A DNA stretch of 64,000 bases. Source: Peromyscus leucopus. Its lineage: Eukaryota > Chordata > Mammalia > Rodentia > Cricetidae. The translations under genes and the position numbers were made by a program. The first letter of the stretch is position 1. Each line of letters opens with the position of its first letter. The stretch covers positions 72,938,518 through 73,002,517 of the forward strand of contig NC_051063.1 of the NCBI RefSeq assembly GCF_004664715.2. Direction: 5' to 3'. Shown here piece by piece: positions 32,801 through 43,333 of the stretch. The notes under the pieces were generated by a model that was not told where the DNA came from, did no database searches, and worked only from the letters and a program-made list of their open reading frames with translations.

Positions 32801-33194
32801 TGTAATTGCTACTTACCAGCTGCTATTTTCTATACATTTGTTGGTCAAACAGTCAGGGTGTCTGTCTTTTCCAGTCCAGCAGAGACATCATTCTGCCAGC
32901 CCTGGGCTCCTGGTTGGCCTCATGGAGCCATAGTCTTCTGTTTATACCATGTGCCAAAAGGGATCAAGGAAGGTTCGCTAAGCGTGGGTTTTTTTAATTC
33001 ATAGACTAATGACTGCCTATCAAAGCACTGGGTGTTTCCTGGTTGGGGCAGCAAAGGACAGGGGATGTTTCTCGGGAGCTATTTTCATGCAGATTGGATA
33101 AAATTCTGAGACCAGAAGCTCCATTCTTCTAGCAGCTTTTGTCCTTCTTTTTAATTACAGGGGTTCACTATCCTTTCCAAACACTCCGAAGTTT

Positions 33195-33325
33195 CCAAAT
33201 GCAGTGCCTACCACCATAGTGCGCGCCTGTAACCCTAGCACTGAGAAAGCTGAGGCAGGAGGACCACCCCAAGTTCAAGGCCAGCCTCAGTTGCATACAT
33301 AATGAGACGCTGTAACAAATGGCAA
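33195..33325 (+). repeat. Diverged B1/B4-type SINE
   Basis: GTGCGCGCCTGTAACCCTAG, GAAAGCTGAGGCAGGAGGAC, TTCAAGGCCAGCCTCAGTTG and ATAATGAGACGCTGT are B1-type landmarks with substantial divergence. Confidence 0.65.
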
Positions 33326-33854
33326 AGGTCACAAACGTTCCCCAAATCCAGGGAGAAAAAGAGATGCCTCCAGCCCAGTCTTGATAGAAGGCCAGGGGCA
33401 AGTCAACTCAAAGACCATCATTAACTCCCCTGCTGCAGACATTGGAATTGAATTCTGGAAGTAAAGAATACAGTAGGGTGTCCATGGGGATGAAAATGCT
33501 TCTTCCCACCCAACACCCTGTCCTGACAACTCACTAGCTGTACCCCGCTTCTCCATCCTGCTTCCTTTCTGGGAAACAGGTGTTTTCTAGCATGTGAGTG
33601 CCAACATGGTCCGAAGACATTAAAATGCCCTGTGCAGGCTCCAGATCATACCTCAGCCTCCAGACTCTGCAAAAGCCCATGCCTGACATGAAAAGAGAGG
33701 TACAATCTAGTCAGAGCCACCTGTACCTTACCATAAACCATCCACCTAACAGTGATTTAGGGTGAAGGGAGGAGGGAGGATGGTGAGGCCTCTTTGTAGG
33801 TGATGGTGTGTAGAGATACAGATGCTGAGAAGTTCAGTGAAGAAAGACCCAGGG

Positions 33855-33990
33855 ACTTAACTCCACTTCTTCCACTGACCTTATCGCTGCCTCTGCCTGG
33901 ACCAGTGACTTACCCCATAGAGTCTCACTGTCCTTCTGGAAAATAAGAGCATCCTTGACTGACTCACAGAGTTATAAAAGCAGACGACCC
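33855..33990 (+). repeat. MIR fragment
   Basis: CCAGTGACTTACCCCATAGAG, TCTCACTGTCCTTCTGGAAA, ATAAGAGCATCCTTGACTGA correspond to the MIR core ('CTTACTTAACCTCTCTG... TCATCTGTAAAATGGGG'). Confidence 0.5.
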
Positions 33991-34326
33991 ACATGGTGCA
34001 CCTGGCATGCACCACAAGAGGAAGTACTCAGCTGGTGGCCCCTTTTCTGATAGCCACAGGAAGTCAGAAGAGGCAACTGGCTGGTGAGCCCCAGATTCTT
34101 GAGAAAGCCTCTTTAGGGGTGATAGGAGCCCAGCCAGTCACTGGAAGGGAGGAAGCAGTTCTCTAAAAGGCCAAAAACCCAGGCCTAGTGACCCAGACAC
34201 TCAACATGCTCCTTGCCTGGATTGTGTTGAATTTAAGTATGATAAAAGATGATGTTAGAAGGCAGGACTGTAGCCCTTCTCCAAGGCCCCTTGAGAGTAT
34301 TGTGTGAATTGGGACTTAAGACCTTT

Positions 34327-34615
34327 GGGGATCTGGGAAGATGGCTCAGCAGGGAAAGTGTTTGTTATGCAAGCATGAGGACCTGAATTTGGATCCTCAG
34401 CACCCACAGAAAAACCATTTAACCTTAGCACTGAGGTGGGGGTGGGGGACAGCAGGGTTAAACACATGGACTTCCTGGCCACTCAGGGTAGCTGAAATGA
34501 TGAGCTACACATTCATCAAGAAGCCCTGACTCAAAAGACAAGATGGGCAGTAATAGAGCAAGCATTCAATGTTGATCTCTAGCCAAAACAGACATGGGTA
34601 TAGGTCCATACACCT

Positions 34616-34617
<2 letters not shown>
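34327..34617 (+). repeat. B3 SINE
   Basis: CTGGGAAGATGGCTCAGCAG, GCATGAGGACCTGAATTTGG, ATCCTCAGCACCCACAG (tRNA-derived head), AAGCCCTGACTCAAAAGACA and GTTGATCTCTAGCC. It runs into a (CA)n tract. Confidence 0.85.

Positions 34618-34706
<89 letters not shown>
34618..34706. repeat. (CA)n microsatellite, nearly 90 bp
   Basis: One phase slip (CAACAC near 34,660) interrupts an otherwise uniform CA run at the tail of a B3. The Thr/His and Cys/Val open frames over it are artefacts. Confidence 0.97.
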
Positions 34707-34710
<4 letters not shown>

Positions 34711-35114
34711 TTCATTGTTAAATCCTTTTGGGTTTCAATAGGTTTTCAATGTTGTTTCCTGTATTATACAATCCTGCTCTGTCCTCCAGAGGACAAGTTC
34801 GAAATTAAATTTGGTTTTGAGATAGTAATGCCAGGGTACCAAAAAGACGAGACTGGAAATCCTGTCCCAAAAGCTGGTCACTGGGGGATTTTCAGCTTCT
34901 TGGAGCTAATCCACATCATCTGGAGTATAATTGCCCCATTGTGTCTTGTAGGGGCTGATCCTGTAGACCACAGGATAAGACATCAAAGAAGAGGAAGGGG
35001 ATGGCGGTGGGGTCCCAAACACAAGCAAAGAGGAAAGGAGGCGAGACCCAGGATTAGTTTTGTTTTGTTTTTGAAAATATATCATTTATTTTTATTTAAA
35101 TGAATTTAAAGTAA

Positions 35115-36152
35115 ATACATATCAAATACTTAGATCAATATTACCCTGATGCCCAAACCACATAAAGACCTAACAAAGAAAGAGAATTACAGACAAATTT
35201 CCCTTAAGAACATAGATGCAAAAATACTCAGTAAAATACTTGAAAACTGAATCCAAGAACACATCAAAAAAATCATCCACCATGATCAAGTAGGCTTTGT
35301 TCCAGAGATGCAGGGCTGGTTCAATATATGAAAAATCAATTCCTGTAATCCACCATATAAACAAACTGAAAGAAAAAAAAAAAAAACATGATCATCTTAT
35401 TAGATGCAGAAAAGGCCTTTGACAAAATCCAACACCCCTTCATGATAAAAGTCTTAGAGAGATTAGGAATACAAAGGACATACCTAAACATAATAAGGGC
35501 AGTTTACCAAGGCTAGCCTGATCTACTGAGCAAGTTCCAGGACAGCCAATGCTAAACCGAGAAACTCTGTCTCAAAAAACTAAAAAAATTAAAAATAAAT
35601 GAAGACAATTTACAGCAAGCCTATAGCCAACATCAAATTAAATGGAGAGAAACTCAAAGCAATTCCACTAAAATCAGGAACAAGACAAGACTGTCCACTT
35701 TCTCCATATCTATTCAATATAGTACTTGAAGTTCTAGCTAGAGCAATAAGACAACAAAGGGAGATCAAGGGGATACAAATTGGAAAGGAAGAAGTCAGAG
35801 TATCATTATTTGCAGATGATATAATTAGTAAACATAAGTGACATTAAAATTCCACCAGGAAACTCCTACGGTTGATAAACACTTTCAGCAAGTAGCTGGA
35901 TACAAGATTGACACAAAAGTCAGTAGCCTTCCTATGTACAAATGACAAATAGATTGAGAAAGAAATTGGGAAAACAACACCCCTCACATTAGCCTAAAAT
36001 AAGTCTAACCAAACAAGTGGGAGACTTGTATAGAAAAAAACTTCAAGTCTTTGAGGAAAGAAATTGAAGAAGGTATCAGAAGATAGAAAGACCTCCAGTG
36101 CTCATAGAACAGTAAGATTAACGTGATAAAAATGGCCATCGTACCAAAAGTA
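35115..36152 (+). pseudogene. L1 ORF2 reverse-transcriptase fragment, broken
   Basis: ORF2 of LINE-1 encodes an endonuclease/reverse transcriptase that copies L1 RNA into the genome. Here only the fingers/palm part remains. Residues from 35,599-35,841 include the L1-typical [12 protein letters not shown] stretch, [19 protein letters not shown] and the catalytic box LFADDI (FADD, matching the [FY]xDD core of reverse transcriptases). The frame stops just after FADDII, and upstream and downstream parts are in other frames with deletions. A truncated B1 splits it at 35,507-35,601. It is a dead 5'- and 3'-truncated copy with no ORF1, promoter or A tail visible. Confidence 0.93.
35507..35601 (+). 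repeat. 5'-truncated B1 nested in L1
   Basis: Only the B1 right part is present: CCAAGGCTAGCCTGATCTAC, GCAAGTTCCAGGACAGCCAA, GAAACTCTGTCTCAAAAAAC and an A-rich tail. The L1 words before (GGCAGTTTACC) and after (GACAATTTACAGC) suggest an imperfect duplication of the target CAATTTAC. Confidence 0.85.
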
Positions 36153-36311
36153 CAGGATTAGTTTTGGCCAAGGATATTAAATCATTCTGTCTTGGAGGCA
36201 GGGAGGAGCCCTCAAGGCTCCACCCCTCCCTGAAGCTTTACAGATGGAGAATGCTCAGGGAGGGGAATTTTATTCAGCGGTGTAGACACTAGCAAGACAC
36301 TCATGTTTTTT

Positions 36312-36481
36312 TTTGTTTGTTTTTTTGTTTTTTTGGTTTTTCGAGACAGGGTTTCTCTGTGTAGCTTTGCGCCTTTCCTGGGACTCACTTGGTAGTCCAG
36401 GCTGGCCTCGAACTCACAGAGATCCACCTGGCTCTGCCTCCCAAGTGCTGGGATTAAAGGCGTGCGCCACCACCGCCCGGC
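36312..36481 (-). repeat. Young B1 SINE, antisense, with 16-bp TSD
   Basis: T-rich tail, then TTTTTCGAGACAGGGTTTCT, CTGTGTAGCTTTGCGCC, CTCGAACTCACAGAGATCC, TAAAGGCGTGCGCCACCACC and GCCCGGC. GACACTCATGTTTTTT occurs at 36,296-36,311 and 36,482-36,497. Same young subfamily as at 6.3, 29.5 and 30.4 kb. Confidence 0.97.
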
Positions 36482-36511
36482 GACACTCATGTTTTTTAAA
36501 GAACCCCTCAC

Positions 36512-36666
36512 CTTAGTTGGGTGGTGGAGGTGCATACCTTTATTCCAAGCTTGATCTCCTGTGAGTTCAAGCCCAGCCTGGTCTACAGAACGAGATCCAG
36601 GACAGCCAAGCCTACACAGAGAAACCCTGTCTCAAACAAACAAACAAACAACAACAACAACAATAA
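36512..36666 (+). repeat. Older B1 SINE with internal deletion
   Basis: TTGGGTGGTGGAGGTGCATA, CTGTGAGTTCAAGCCCAGCC, GAGATCCAGGACAGCCAAGC and GAAACCCTGTCTCAAACAAA with an (AAAC)n(AAC)n tail. The AGCACTTGGGAGGCAGAGGC section is lost. It is in the opposite orientation to the young B1 just upstream. Confidence 0.9.
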
Positions 36667-36949
36667 AAGCCCCAATCAAACAAAAAACCCTCACCTCTAC
36701 TCCTGTGAGCAACTCCAGTGAAACCCGTGAGAATAATAATATTTAATTAAGTCACAGTCAAGCAAAGAATGCTGGTCCACCTTACACTGGTGGGAACCAG
36801 AAATGTGGTGTCTACGTAAAGCCAGTGTACCTCCTTCCTCCAAGATCTCACGAGGCTGAAGCAGGACAAAGTGCCTCAGTCTCTCCAAAGTAAGAACACA
36901 CTCTGCCAAAAAGCTTTGCCCTGAGGGATCCTGGCATCCTCAGACTCGG

Positions 36950-36951
<2 letters not shown>

Positions 36952-36993
<42 letters not shown>
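36952..36993. repeat. (CA)n microsatellite
   Basis: About 21 CA units with no SINE immediately attached. Confidence 0.95.
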
Positions 36994-36995
<2 letters not shown>

Positions 36996-37199
36996 CCAGT
37001 TATCCCAAGTGAGGCTCTGTGACTCATCGCCATGTGTCTGGGGCCACATGTCCTTGCCACTCTCCGTGGAATCCAGTGCATATTCTGGCCCTCCCTGTAC
37101 TTGGGCCCACCACCCGCTTTGTCCAGTGGCTTCTGAAATCGCCTCTTGGAGGAAGCCTCATTACACCAGTGACTTGTAATCCCAGCCAATGCTTCCAGA

Positions 37200-37900
37200 A
37201 AAGTCTCAATGTCCATTACATTAGCTAGCCTTAAAATTGAATACAAATCCATTTTAATCAATATGTTGTAATAAATAGATATTAAGGCACTGCAGCACTA
37301 ATGTACAGGAAGAGTAATTAACACACCAGCATTCACGGCACTCACATACCTCAATTTTCTCTACAAAATCCTTATTGAACCGCTACTTAAAAAAAAAATA
37401 ATTGCAAACGCAATTAGAAACACTGAAGTTACATTATCGATTTTCTGCTAAAAACCTTTTTAGTCAACAAGCACAAACTACATTCATTAAATGTAAGTGC
37501 TTGGAGCTATGGTGTGAAATTCAATTCAGCCATTATCATGAATTACACTGATTATTGCTGTAATTATTTTCTCTTGGATACAACTGCATTTCTGTCCCTT
37601 GCTAGTTCTGTTGAACATATAACCATGTTCATTTTATAGCTAATAATACTCGACCGTAGTCCTAGCAATTACTATCACTTATACAAATCATTAAGTTAAG
37701 CTACGGGTACCTAGTAAGATTCAAAAAAATTAACTAAAACATCCTTTTTTACCCTTGAAATAACTAATAGCATTGTAGAACAAGGGAAATTACAGATATT
37801 AACTGATTTACATAGGCCTGCTCTAATCACCTGTGCTTGACATGTCAGAAATGCCTGCTGTCCTAACGCCTTTTGAGAAGAACCTTAGGACAGGAACAGC
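37200..37900. promoter_or_regulatory. Candidate conserved non-coding block
   Basis: Very AT-rich and repeat-free, with AAGAGTAATTAACACACC near 37,310, AATTGCAAACGCAATTAG near 37,398, CATGAATTACACTGATTATT near 37,538, TTGCTGTAATTATTTTC near 37,556 and AAAATTAACTAAAAC near 37,727. Homeodomain-type cores are dense, as at 7.5-8.35 kb. Confidence 0.4.
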
Positions 37901-38084
37901 CTTTTATTCTCTTTTCTAGAAACAACCGGCAGCGGCAGGGCCTGCACATCTGCAGTGCTCTGCAGGAGCACTAGGCTGTGGGCCTTCGATGTGTGAGAGT
38001 GCATTCTAGGCGTGTGTTTGTTTAGGAGTCTTATTAGCTAAGCAGACTGTAGAAGAGAGAGTTCCGCTTTGCTTTTCCTTGCAG

Positions 38085-38290
38085 ACGCAGTTGTGGGTCT
38101 ATGGCGTTCTTACAGTCGAATCCTTCAGAGGAAACGGATGTTTTCCAATGCGACTCCCTGACTCACTCCGGAGGTAAAGGCAGCATGTGGACCAAGCAAG
38201 GAAAGAGATGCGATTCAGCAGTTATCTTCCAAGGGGATGACATCTCTGGGTGTCAGATGGAGAAGAAGTGCCTCCAGGGAGATCTGGAAA
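38085..38290 (+). other. Weak candidate exon (206 bp, open frame, splice-like ends)
   Basis: A pyrimidine-rich acceptor (TTGCTTTTCCTTGCAG, ending 38,084) precedes 206 bp that are open in the frame of the ATG at 38,101. A donor matching consensus (GAAAG|GTGAGTAG) follows at 38,290-38,291. The frame's stop codon is formed only by the donor itself (AGG TGA), so the whole interval is open. The encoded 64 or so residues (MAFLQSNPSEETDVFQCDSL...) are Cys/Asp/Lys-rich and I recognise no family. No partner exons were found. It may equally be a chance match or a non-coding RNA exon. The adjacent polypurine tract would be intronic. Confidence 0.2.
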
Positions 38291-38293
38291 GGT

Positions 38294-38572
38294 GAGTAGA
38301 GAGGGGAGGGAGGGGAGAGGGAGAAAGAAGAGGGAGGAGAAAGGAATGGAGGGGAAGGGGAGAAGGAAAGAGGACAGGGGGGAGGGAAGGGGAGGGGGGG
38401 AGGGAGAGGAAAGAGGTTAAGGATGGAAGGGGGAAGGAGGAAGAGGAGGGGGATGAGGGAGGGAAAGGGAAGAAAGAGGAAGAAGAGAAGGATGGGAGGG
38501 GAGAAAGGGAAGGAAGGAGGGAAGGGGAGAAAGGAGGGGGAGAAGAAAGGAAGAGAGGAGGAAGGGGAAGGG
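38294..38572. repeat. 280-bp polypurine tract (GGGA/GGAA-rich)
   Basis: Nearly all bases are A or G on the plus strand with only isolated T or C interruptions. Irregular GGGGAGGG, GGAAGG and GAGGAA words, not one repeat unit. Capable in principle of triplex (H-DNA) or quadruplex structures. The antisense Pro/Ser/Phe/Leu-rich open frame is an artefact. Confidence 0.95.
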
Positions 38573-39146
38573 TATTGGTAAGTTTGAGCGTTATTCACCC
38601 CAGGACCATTGGGCTGGCAGACCTCTTCTCTGAGCTGGGTGCAGCACCCCAAGGACCAGCCTGTAGGGCCCACCTCACATGCTCCGCTCAGAGTAGGACA
38701 CTAGGCAAACTGCTCACAGAGAGCAGAGCCAACATCCCAGCTTTGTCTTTGCGCTGCCTTCCCCATTGGACATTGAACGGCCTGGCACGGGGTGGGGTCC
38801 TGGATAAGCTGAAACGAAGCAGAGATTCGGACAGCATTGGAGACGCTACCCCAAAGAAAAGCAGAGCCTCACCCCTCCTTTCTCACAGTCTGTTCGTGTT
38901 ACCTCCTTTGTTTCAGATGTGAAAGAGTAAAGGCAATTTCCAGGAACCAATACACATTGCTAACAAGTAAGAGAGAATACGGGAACCTGAGTCCAGAGGC
39001 AGGAGCTCTCTAGGCGACTCAGTACCAGAGAGGCCTATAGACCACCAGAATCCATCCAGAGCTTCCTAGTGGCCAAAGCAAAATGGAAAACACTATCTTA
39101 TGGGCATAAGACTCGCTGGCTCCAAAATGCTATGTATCAATTTCAA

Positions 39147-39288
39147 AAGAAAAAGGAAGAGGAGGAAGAGGAAAGAGGAGAAGGAGGGAAAGGGGAGGAG
39201 GGGGGAGAAGGAGGAAGAGGAAGAGAAAGAGGAGGAAGAAGAGGAGGAGGAGGAGAAGAGGAAGAAGAAGAAGAGGAAGAGGAAGAAA
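39147..39288. repeat. Polypurine tract (GGA/GAA)n
   Basis: Irregular GAGGA, GAAGAA and GGGGA words, entirely purine for over 130 bp. The Glu/Gly/Arg-rich and Lys/Arg-rich open frames over it are translations of the repeat. Confidence 0.95.
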
Positions 39289-39307
39289 CCTTTAGTCTAA
39301 AAAGGAA

Positions 39308-39424
39308 GTGTAAAGCCAGGCCTAATTGTATAAGCCTTGTAAGCCCAGCCCTCAGGAGGCTGAGGCAGGAGAATCATGAATTCTAGAGTAGACTGAGTGA
39401 CATAGTGAAACCCTGTATTAAAAA
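39308..39424 (+). repeat. Diverged B1-type SINE
   Basis: TAAGCCCAGCCCTCAGGAGG, CTGAGGCAGGAGAATCATGA and ACATAGTGAAACCCTGTATT are B1 landmarks. A (GA)n run to 39,499 grows from its tail. Confidence 0.7.
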
Positions 39425-39449
39425 GGAGAGAGAGAGGGAGAGAGAGAGA

Positions 39450-39499
<50 letters not shown>
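39425..39499. repeat. (GA)n microsatellite
   Basis: (GA)n with a few GGGA interruptions, attached to the SINE tail. Confidence 0.97.
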
Positions 39500-39501
<2 letters not shown>

Positions 39502-39559
39502 ATAAAATCTGAGAAAGGGAAAATTTTAAACCAAGTCTGCTATGAATTAATGGTGTCTT

Positions 39560-40200
39560 AAACAACAACAAAAGCCATTATTGTGTTCCTAGATTTGTTT
39601 CTTCACGTAACATAAATTAAAACTGATGCTGTGCTTAACTATAAAAAAAGAAAACAAGATAGTCAGGCTATCCTAACTGCTGCCCAGTAGACATATTGTG
39701 TTAACCTTCTTTCCCAGGATGGAATTGGCTGGCTTGTGTCATCATTTCAGCCACATTAGAATTTCTCCAAAGCAGCTAAGTGAATTTGCTGACCATTTTG
39801 GACCATTTGAAGTATTATAAACTGGCATCGTGCATTTGGTATGAGGTCCCCTTTGCTGTTCTAAAAATATGCTTTTTAAATTCTTTTTAAAGGATATTTC
39901 TTGTTGCTTCTGTTATCCAGAAAATTACCTGAAATGGTTGCAAATTATTTTGAAATAATCCGAATTCAGCCTTTCCCCCAAAACAATATATGTATAATTT
40001 CCTAGCCACTCTCGGACAAGCAGGGACCTGTACTGCCACCCTGTCCCGCCAGGGGAAGAAACATCCTTAGATGCTAACAACAGTTTGACTCTGCTCTTGT
40101 CGGGCTGGCTGTCTCTTCGGGCTTTCTAGGGAATCACATGAAAGAATTCAATAGGTAGACTTGGAAATTCAGAAACAGGAAAATTAAATTCCTAGGCTAG
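39560..40200. promoter_or_regulatory. Candidate conserved non-coding block
   Basis: Repeat-free AT-rich stretch with AACAACAACAAAAGCCATTATTG (SOX-like ACAA and CATTATTG words near 39,560-39,582) and GAAAATTACCTGAAATGG, TTGAAATAATCCGAATTC near 39,920-39,965. Inference from composition only. Confidence 0.3.
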
Positions 40201-40734
40201 TTGAGAATATCTCATTCACAAGGCGCCTGCCCGCAGGAGCTCAGAGAGAGACATGTAATGTGACCTTCAAAGGAAGCTGGTTTGTTGTATTAGCTCTGCT
40301 TAGCTGACCATGAATACTAATTGCAGGAAGAATTAACTGGACCCAGTACCTGAGGGCAGAAGAGCACAAAGTGGCTGGGGATGACCAACAATGGGCAGGG
40401 TAGAAATGAGCATCCGCACCCCTATTCAGTTCTACCGGAGCTGTGGCAAACCCCAAATTACAATAAAGTCGATACAGGCTTCTTGCCCCTGGAGACCAGA
40501 AGGTAGAAGACAAATGTTTGCCCTGAGATTCGGATTCGGGGACAAAAATGACATCATGGCTTTATTCTAGTAATCTTAGACAAACCTGTATCTTTTCTCT
40601 GTCCCAAGTGCTTCAATCCCTCGGGCTCCGGAAGTTATTTAAGCACCTGACTTTGAATTCTTCCAGCAGCGGAATACGCTGTCTGGTGGGAAGAGAGTTT
40701 TGAGGCAAAGGATGGGCCCCAATCTGAATTTCTG

Positions 40735-40875
40735 CTCAGCAGTTGACTAACTGTGTGACTTTAAAGTAACCAAAGGTCTCTGGGCCTTATTTTCCCAATC
40801 TGCAAAATGGAGATAATGATGAACAGGACATAAAATGTGAAAGATAAAAATGAGGCTTTTAGGGAATCGCTCAGA
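40735..40875 (+). repeat. MIR SINE
   Basis: CTAACTGTGTGACTTTAAAG, GTCTCTGGGCCTTATTTTCC, CAATCTGCAAAATGGAGATA and ATGATGAACAGGACATAAAA follow the MIR core in order. Good match for such an old element. Confidence 0.8.
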
Positions 40876-41002
40876 GCTGCCAAAGTAGGAAGAAAACAGC
40901 AGTGTGCTCCAATCAGCTCCTGCAGACCAGTTCAAAGAGCCAATTATTAAACTGTCTGGCGTTCTCGTCTGAAATCGTCAACATGAGCATGAAAACCAGC
41001 TT

Positions 41003-41080
41003 GCTGGTGTATGGCTCTGCTACAGTGCTTACCTCACATATGAGAAGCCCTGGGCTTGATATTCAGCATGGAAAAACGAT
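41003..41080 (+). repeat. ID-type SINE, diverged
   Basis: GTGTATGGCTCTGCTACAGT, GCTTACCTC and AAGCCCTGGGCTTGATATTC resemble the ID element (tRNA-Ala/BC1-derived): A box, then 'AAGGCCCTGGGTTC' B box. The (TAGATA)n run follows its tail. Confidence 0.55.
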
Positions 41081-41093
41081 TGATTGATTTAAT

Positions 41094-41184
41094 ACATATA
41101 TAGATATAGATATAGATATAGATATAGATATAGATATAGATATAGATATAGATATAGATATAGGTATAGATATAGATATAGATA
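41094..41184. repeat. (TAGATA)n microsatellite
   Basis: About 14 hexanucleotide units with a single change (TAGGTA at 41,162). Confidence 0.97.
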
Positions 41185-41218
41185 CAAACTTTAATTATAT
41201 TAATTAAGCTAAGGTAGC

Positions 41219-41444
41219 AGGCTGGGATTATGGCTTCACTGGTAGAGGGCTTGCCTAGTATGCATGAAATCCTGGGTTCAAGTCCTGGCACCACACAAAC
41301 TGAGCATGGCTATGCTCACCTAGAATCACAACTCAGGAGGCAGAGGCAAGAGAATCAGAAGTTCAAGGTCATCCTTTACCTCGTAGTGAGTTCGAGGCCA
41401 ACTTGGGCTACATGGGACCCTGCCTCAATTAAAAAAAAAAAAAA
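41219..41444 (+). repeat. ID-B1 (B4) dimeric SINE
   Basis: The ID-like left part (GATTATGGCTTCACTGGTAG, AGGGCTTGCCTAGTATGCAT, TCCTGGGTTCAAGTCCTGGC) joins a B1-like right part (CACAACTCAGGAGGCAGAGG, GTGAGTTCGAGGCCAACTTG, GACCCTGCCTCAATT) and an A15 tail. The chimera of a tRNA-derived and a 7SL-derived unit is diagnostic of B4. Confidence 0.9.
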
Positions 41445-41449
41445 GCAGC

Positions 41450-43330
41450 TACTGGAAGTCCTTATCTCTTAATAACAAGCCCCACTCTGCTATGATCTAT
41501 GCTTTGGAGGTTTTTTACACTTCCACACATGCAAGATGGAAACAATGTTCCGGGGTCCCCTGCGTCTCTTCTCACCTCCAGCTTCGTGGTGGCGACTTCA
41601 AAGCAACTTTGGACGACCTCCAAGCTGTCATTATTTCTACCCTGAAAACTGCCAAGCACTGGTAGGGCTTTTCTTCCTTCAGAGAACAGGAGTGTTCAAC
41701 ATGGACTAGAATGTGGGTCAGGAAGCGGCCAGGTCCGGACAAACAAATAAGGCTAGTCCTAAGAGGAGTAGAAGTAGGAGAGGCTAGCTGGCTGCCGGCT
41801 TCCACTCCAGAACCTGAGTGGATTCCTCCCCGGAGGACTGTCTACCTGCTTTCCTCTTGCCTTCCTCCTGAGTCCTTAAGTGAATTCCTTTGTTAGGTTT
41901 AAACTAACTCAAGTTGGTGTCTGCATCCTAGTCTGAGCCAATGAACAAGACACAAAATCAATGTGAACATGGCTTACCCTCCTGGAGGCCATTTCATCCC
42001 CTCTTAACTAAGCATGGTAATAAAGCCCTAATAACTAGTCCTCTGCCATTGCTCTGATCTCTGCATAACATATGAGGTATCCTGGAGACATCCCTCATGT
42101 TTCTCCTCATCACCAAGAACAATGGCGGTACTGGCTGGGTCCCACAGGCACCTTTGGTTCCCAGCAGCACTCACCTGGTGTTGCTCCAGCTGAGGTATAT
42201 GTAACTACTCCAGACTGTACATTAATTACTGTGACACCATACCAATAATCCAATTAGGCCTCAACTGTTTACTTAAGAGAAAGCTCTGTTCATCAAATAA
42301 GATGGGGTGACTGGTCGAAAGTCAGGACATTCGTCCTCGTAGGTGAACCAGTGATCCAGTTTGCTCTTTATACTTCGGGGAGGCTGACAGGCTACTCAAT
42401 TTTCCAAGAAAATCAAAATGTTGTAATTTTCCATTTCCTCCCCGATAAAATGGAACTCCATCTGCTTACATGTTTCCCCCTCCTCCACCCTAGCTTCCTC
42501 CATGCCTGTCTTTACTAACTTTATTTTCCTTTTAATAATGGTTTCGGCATAGAACAGGCTACAGCCTCTTCCGATGTCTATGGGTTCTGTGATGCTGAGG
42601 TGACCAGGACTGCCTGAATGGAAAAGGGCAGGGAATAATGGATACACATACAGACATGCACACCAGTTCTTCTCCCTGAGGACCACAGGTGCCAAGGTTG
42701 GATGGGTAACCACGGAGGAAAGCAGACTGGAATCTTAACAACATATGAAGATCATGCTGTGTTTTTAAAATGTATTGCTGACTCTCACACACAGCCATAA
42801 GCTCCTACTATTAGCTCCCATTTCTAAGGTACAGGGGGAAAATCCAAGAAATTGTTAAGATGTATGTCTCAGAGCAACCAGCCAGATATAGTTCAACTTT
42901 CCATCTCACCAAAATCCTGATATATCTAAAAACCTCACTTGCACATGCCTGATCGCTAGAGTTTGAAAAACAAGTTATTTGAAATGTTGTTTGATTATCT
43001 TAAGAATCTAAAAATAGCTCACTCAGCATGCAAGTTGTACATAAAGATGTGGTTTTGCAGATGACAGTCATCTCTCAAGAGTCACTATGGTGGCATGAGA
43101 AGCGAGTATTCTGGGCCAGAATTGGCTACAAGACAAGTTTGAGTCCAACTTGGGTTACATGGCAAGATTCTGTTTCTGGTATGATGGGGTAGGGAGAGCA
43201 TATGAATGAGTCCTTGGATAACCACATAATTAAAGGTGTCTATTTCCTAACTCTCCCTTTAAGAATTATTATCCCTCAGGCATGGTTTGGCACATTCAAT
43301 GGTAGTTTAGCATAAACGGTTTCTCTTTAT
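41450..43330. other. Unannotated sequence, no recognised repeats except weak SINE
   Basis: Mostly unrecognised. At 43,085-43,180 (GGTGGCATGAGAAGCGAGTA... AAGTTTGAGTCCAACTTGGG... TTACATGGCAAGATTCTG) there may be a badly decayed B1-like SINE. No exon is supported. Confidence 0.4.
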
Positions 43331-43333
43331 GAC

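Noticed and set aside
34594..35103. 169-codon open frame
   Set aside because: It starts in a B3 SINE and reads through a (CA)n tract (Thr/His run), so it is a repeat translation.
38215..38673. 152-codon Pro/Ser/Leu-rich antisense open frame
   Set aside because: It is the antisense of the polypurine tract.
41094..41184. CRISPR-like array of short repeats
   Set aside because: Units are contiguous hexanucleotides without spacers: a microsatellite in a eukaryotic genome.
41219..41290. tRNA gene
   Set aside because: A and B box-like words here belong to the ID part of a B4 SINE, not to a functional tRNA; the cloverleaf cannot be formed.
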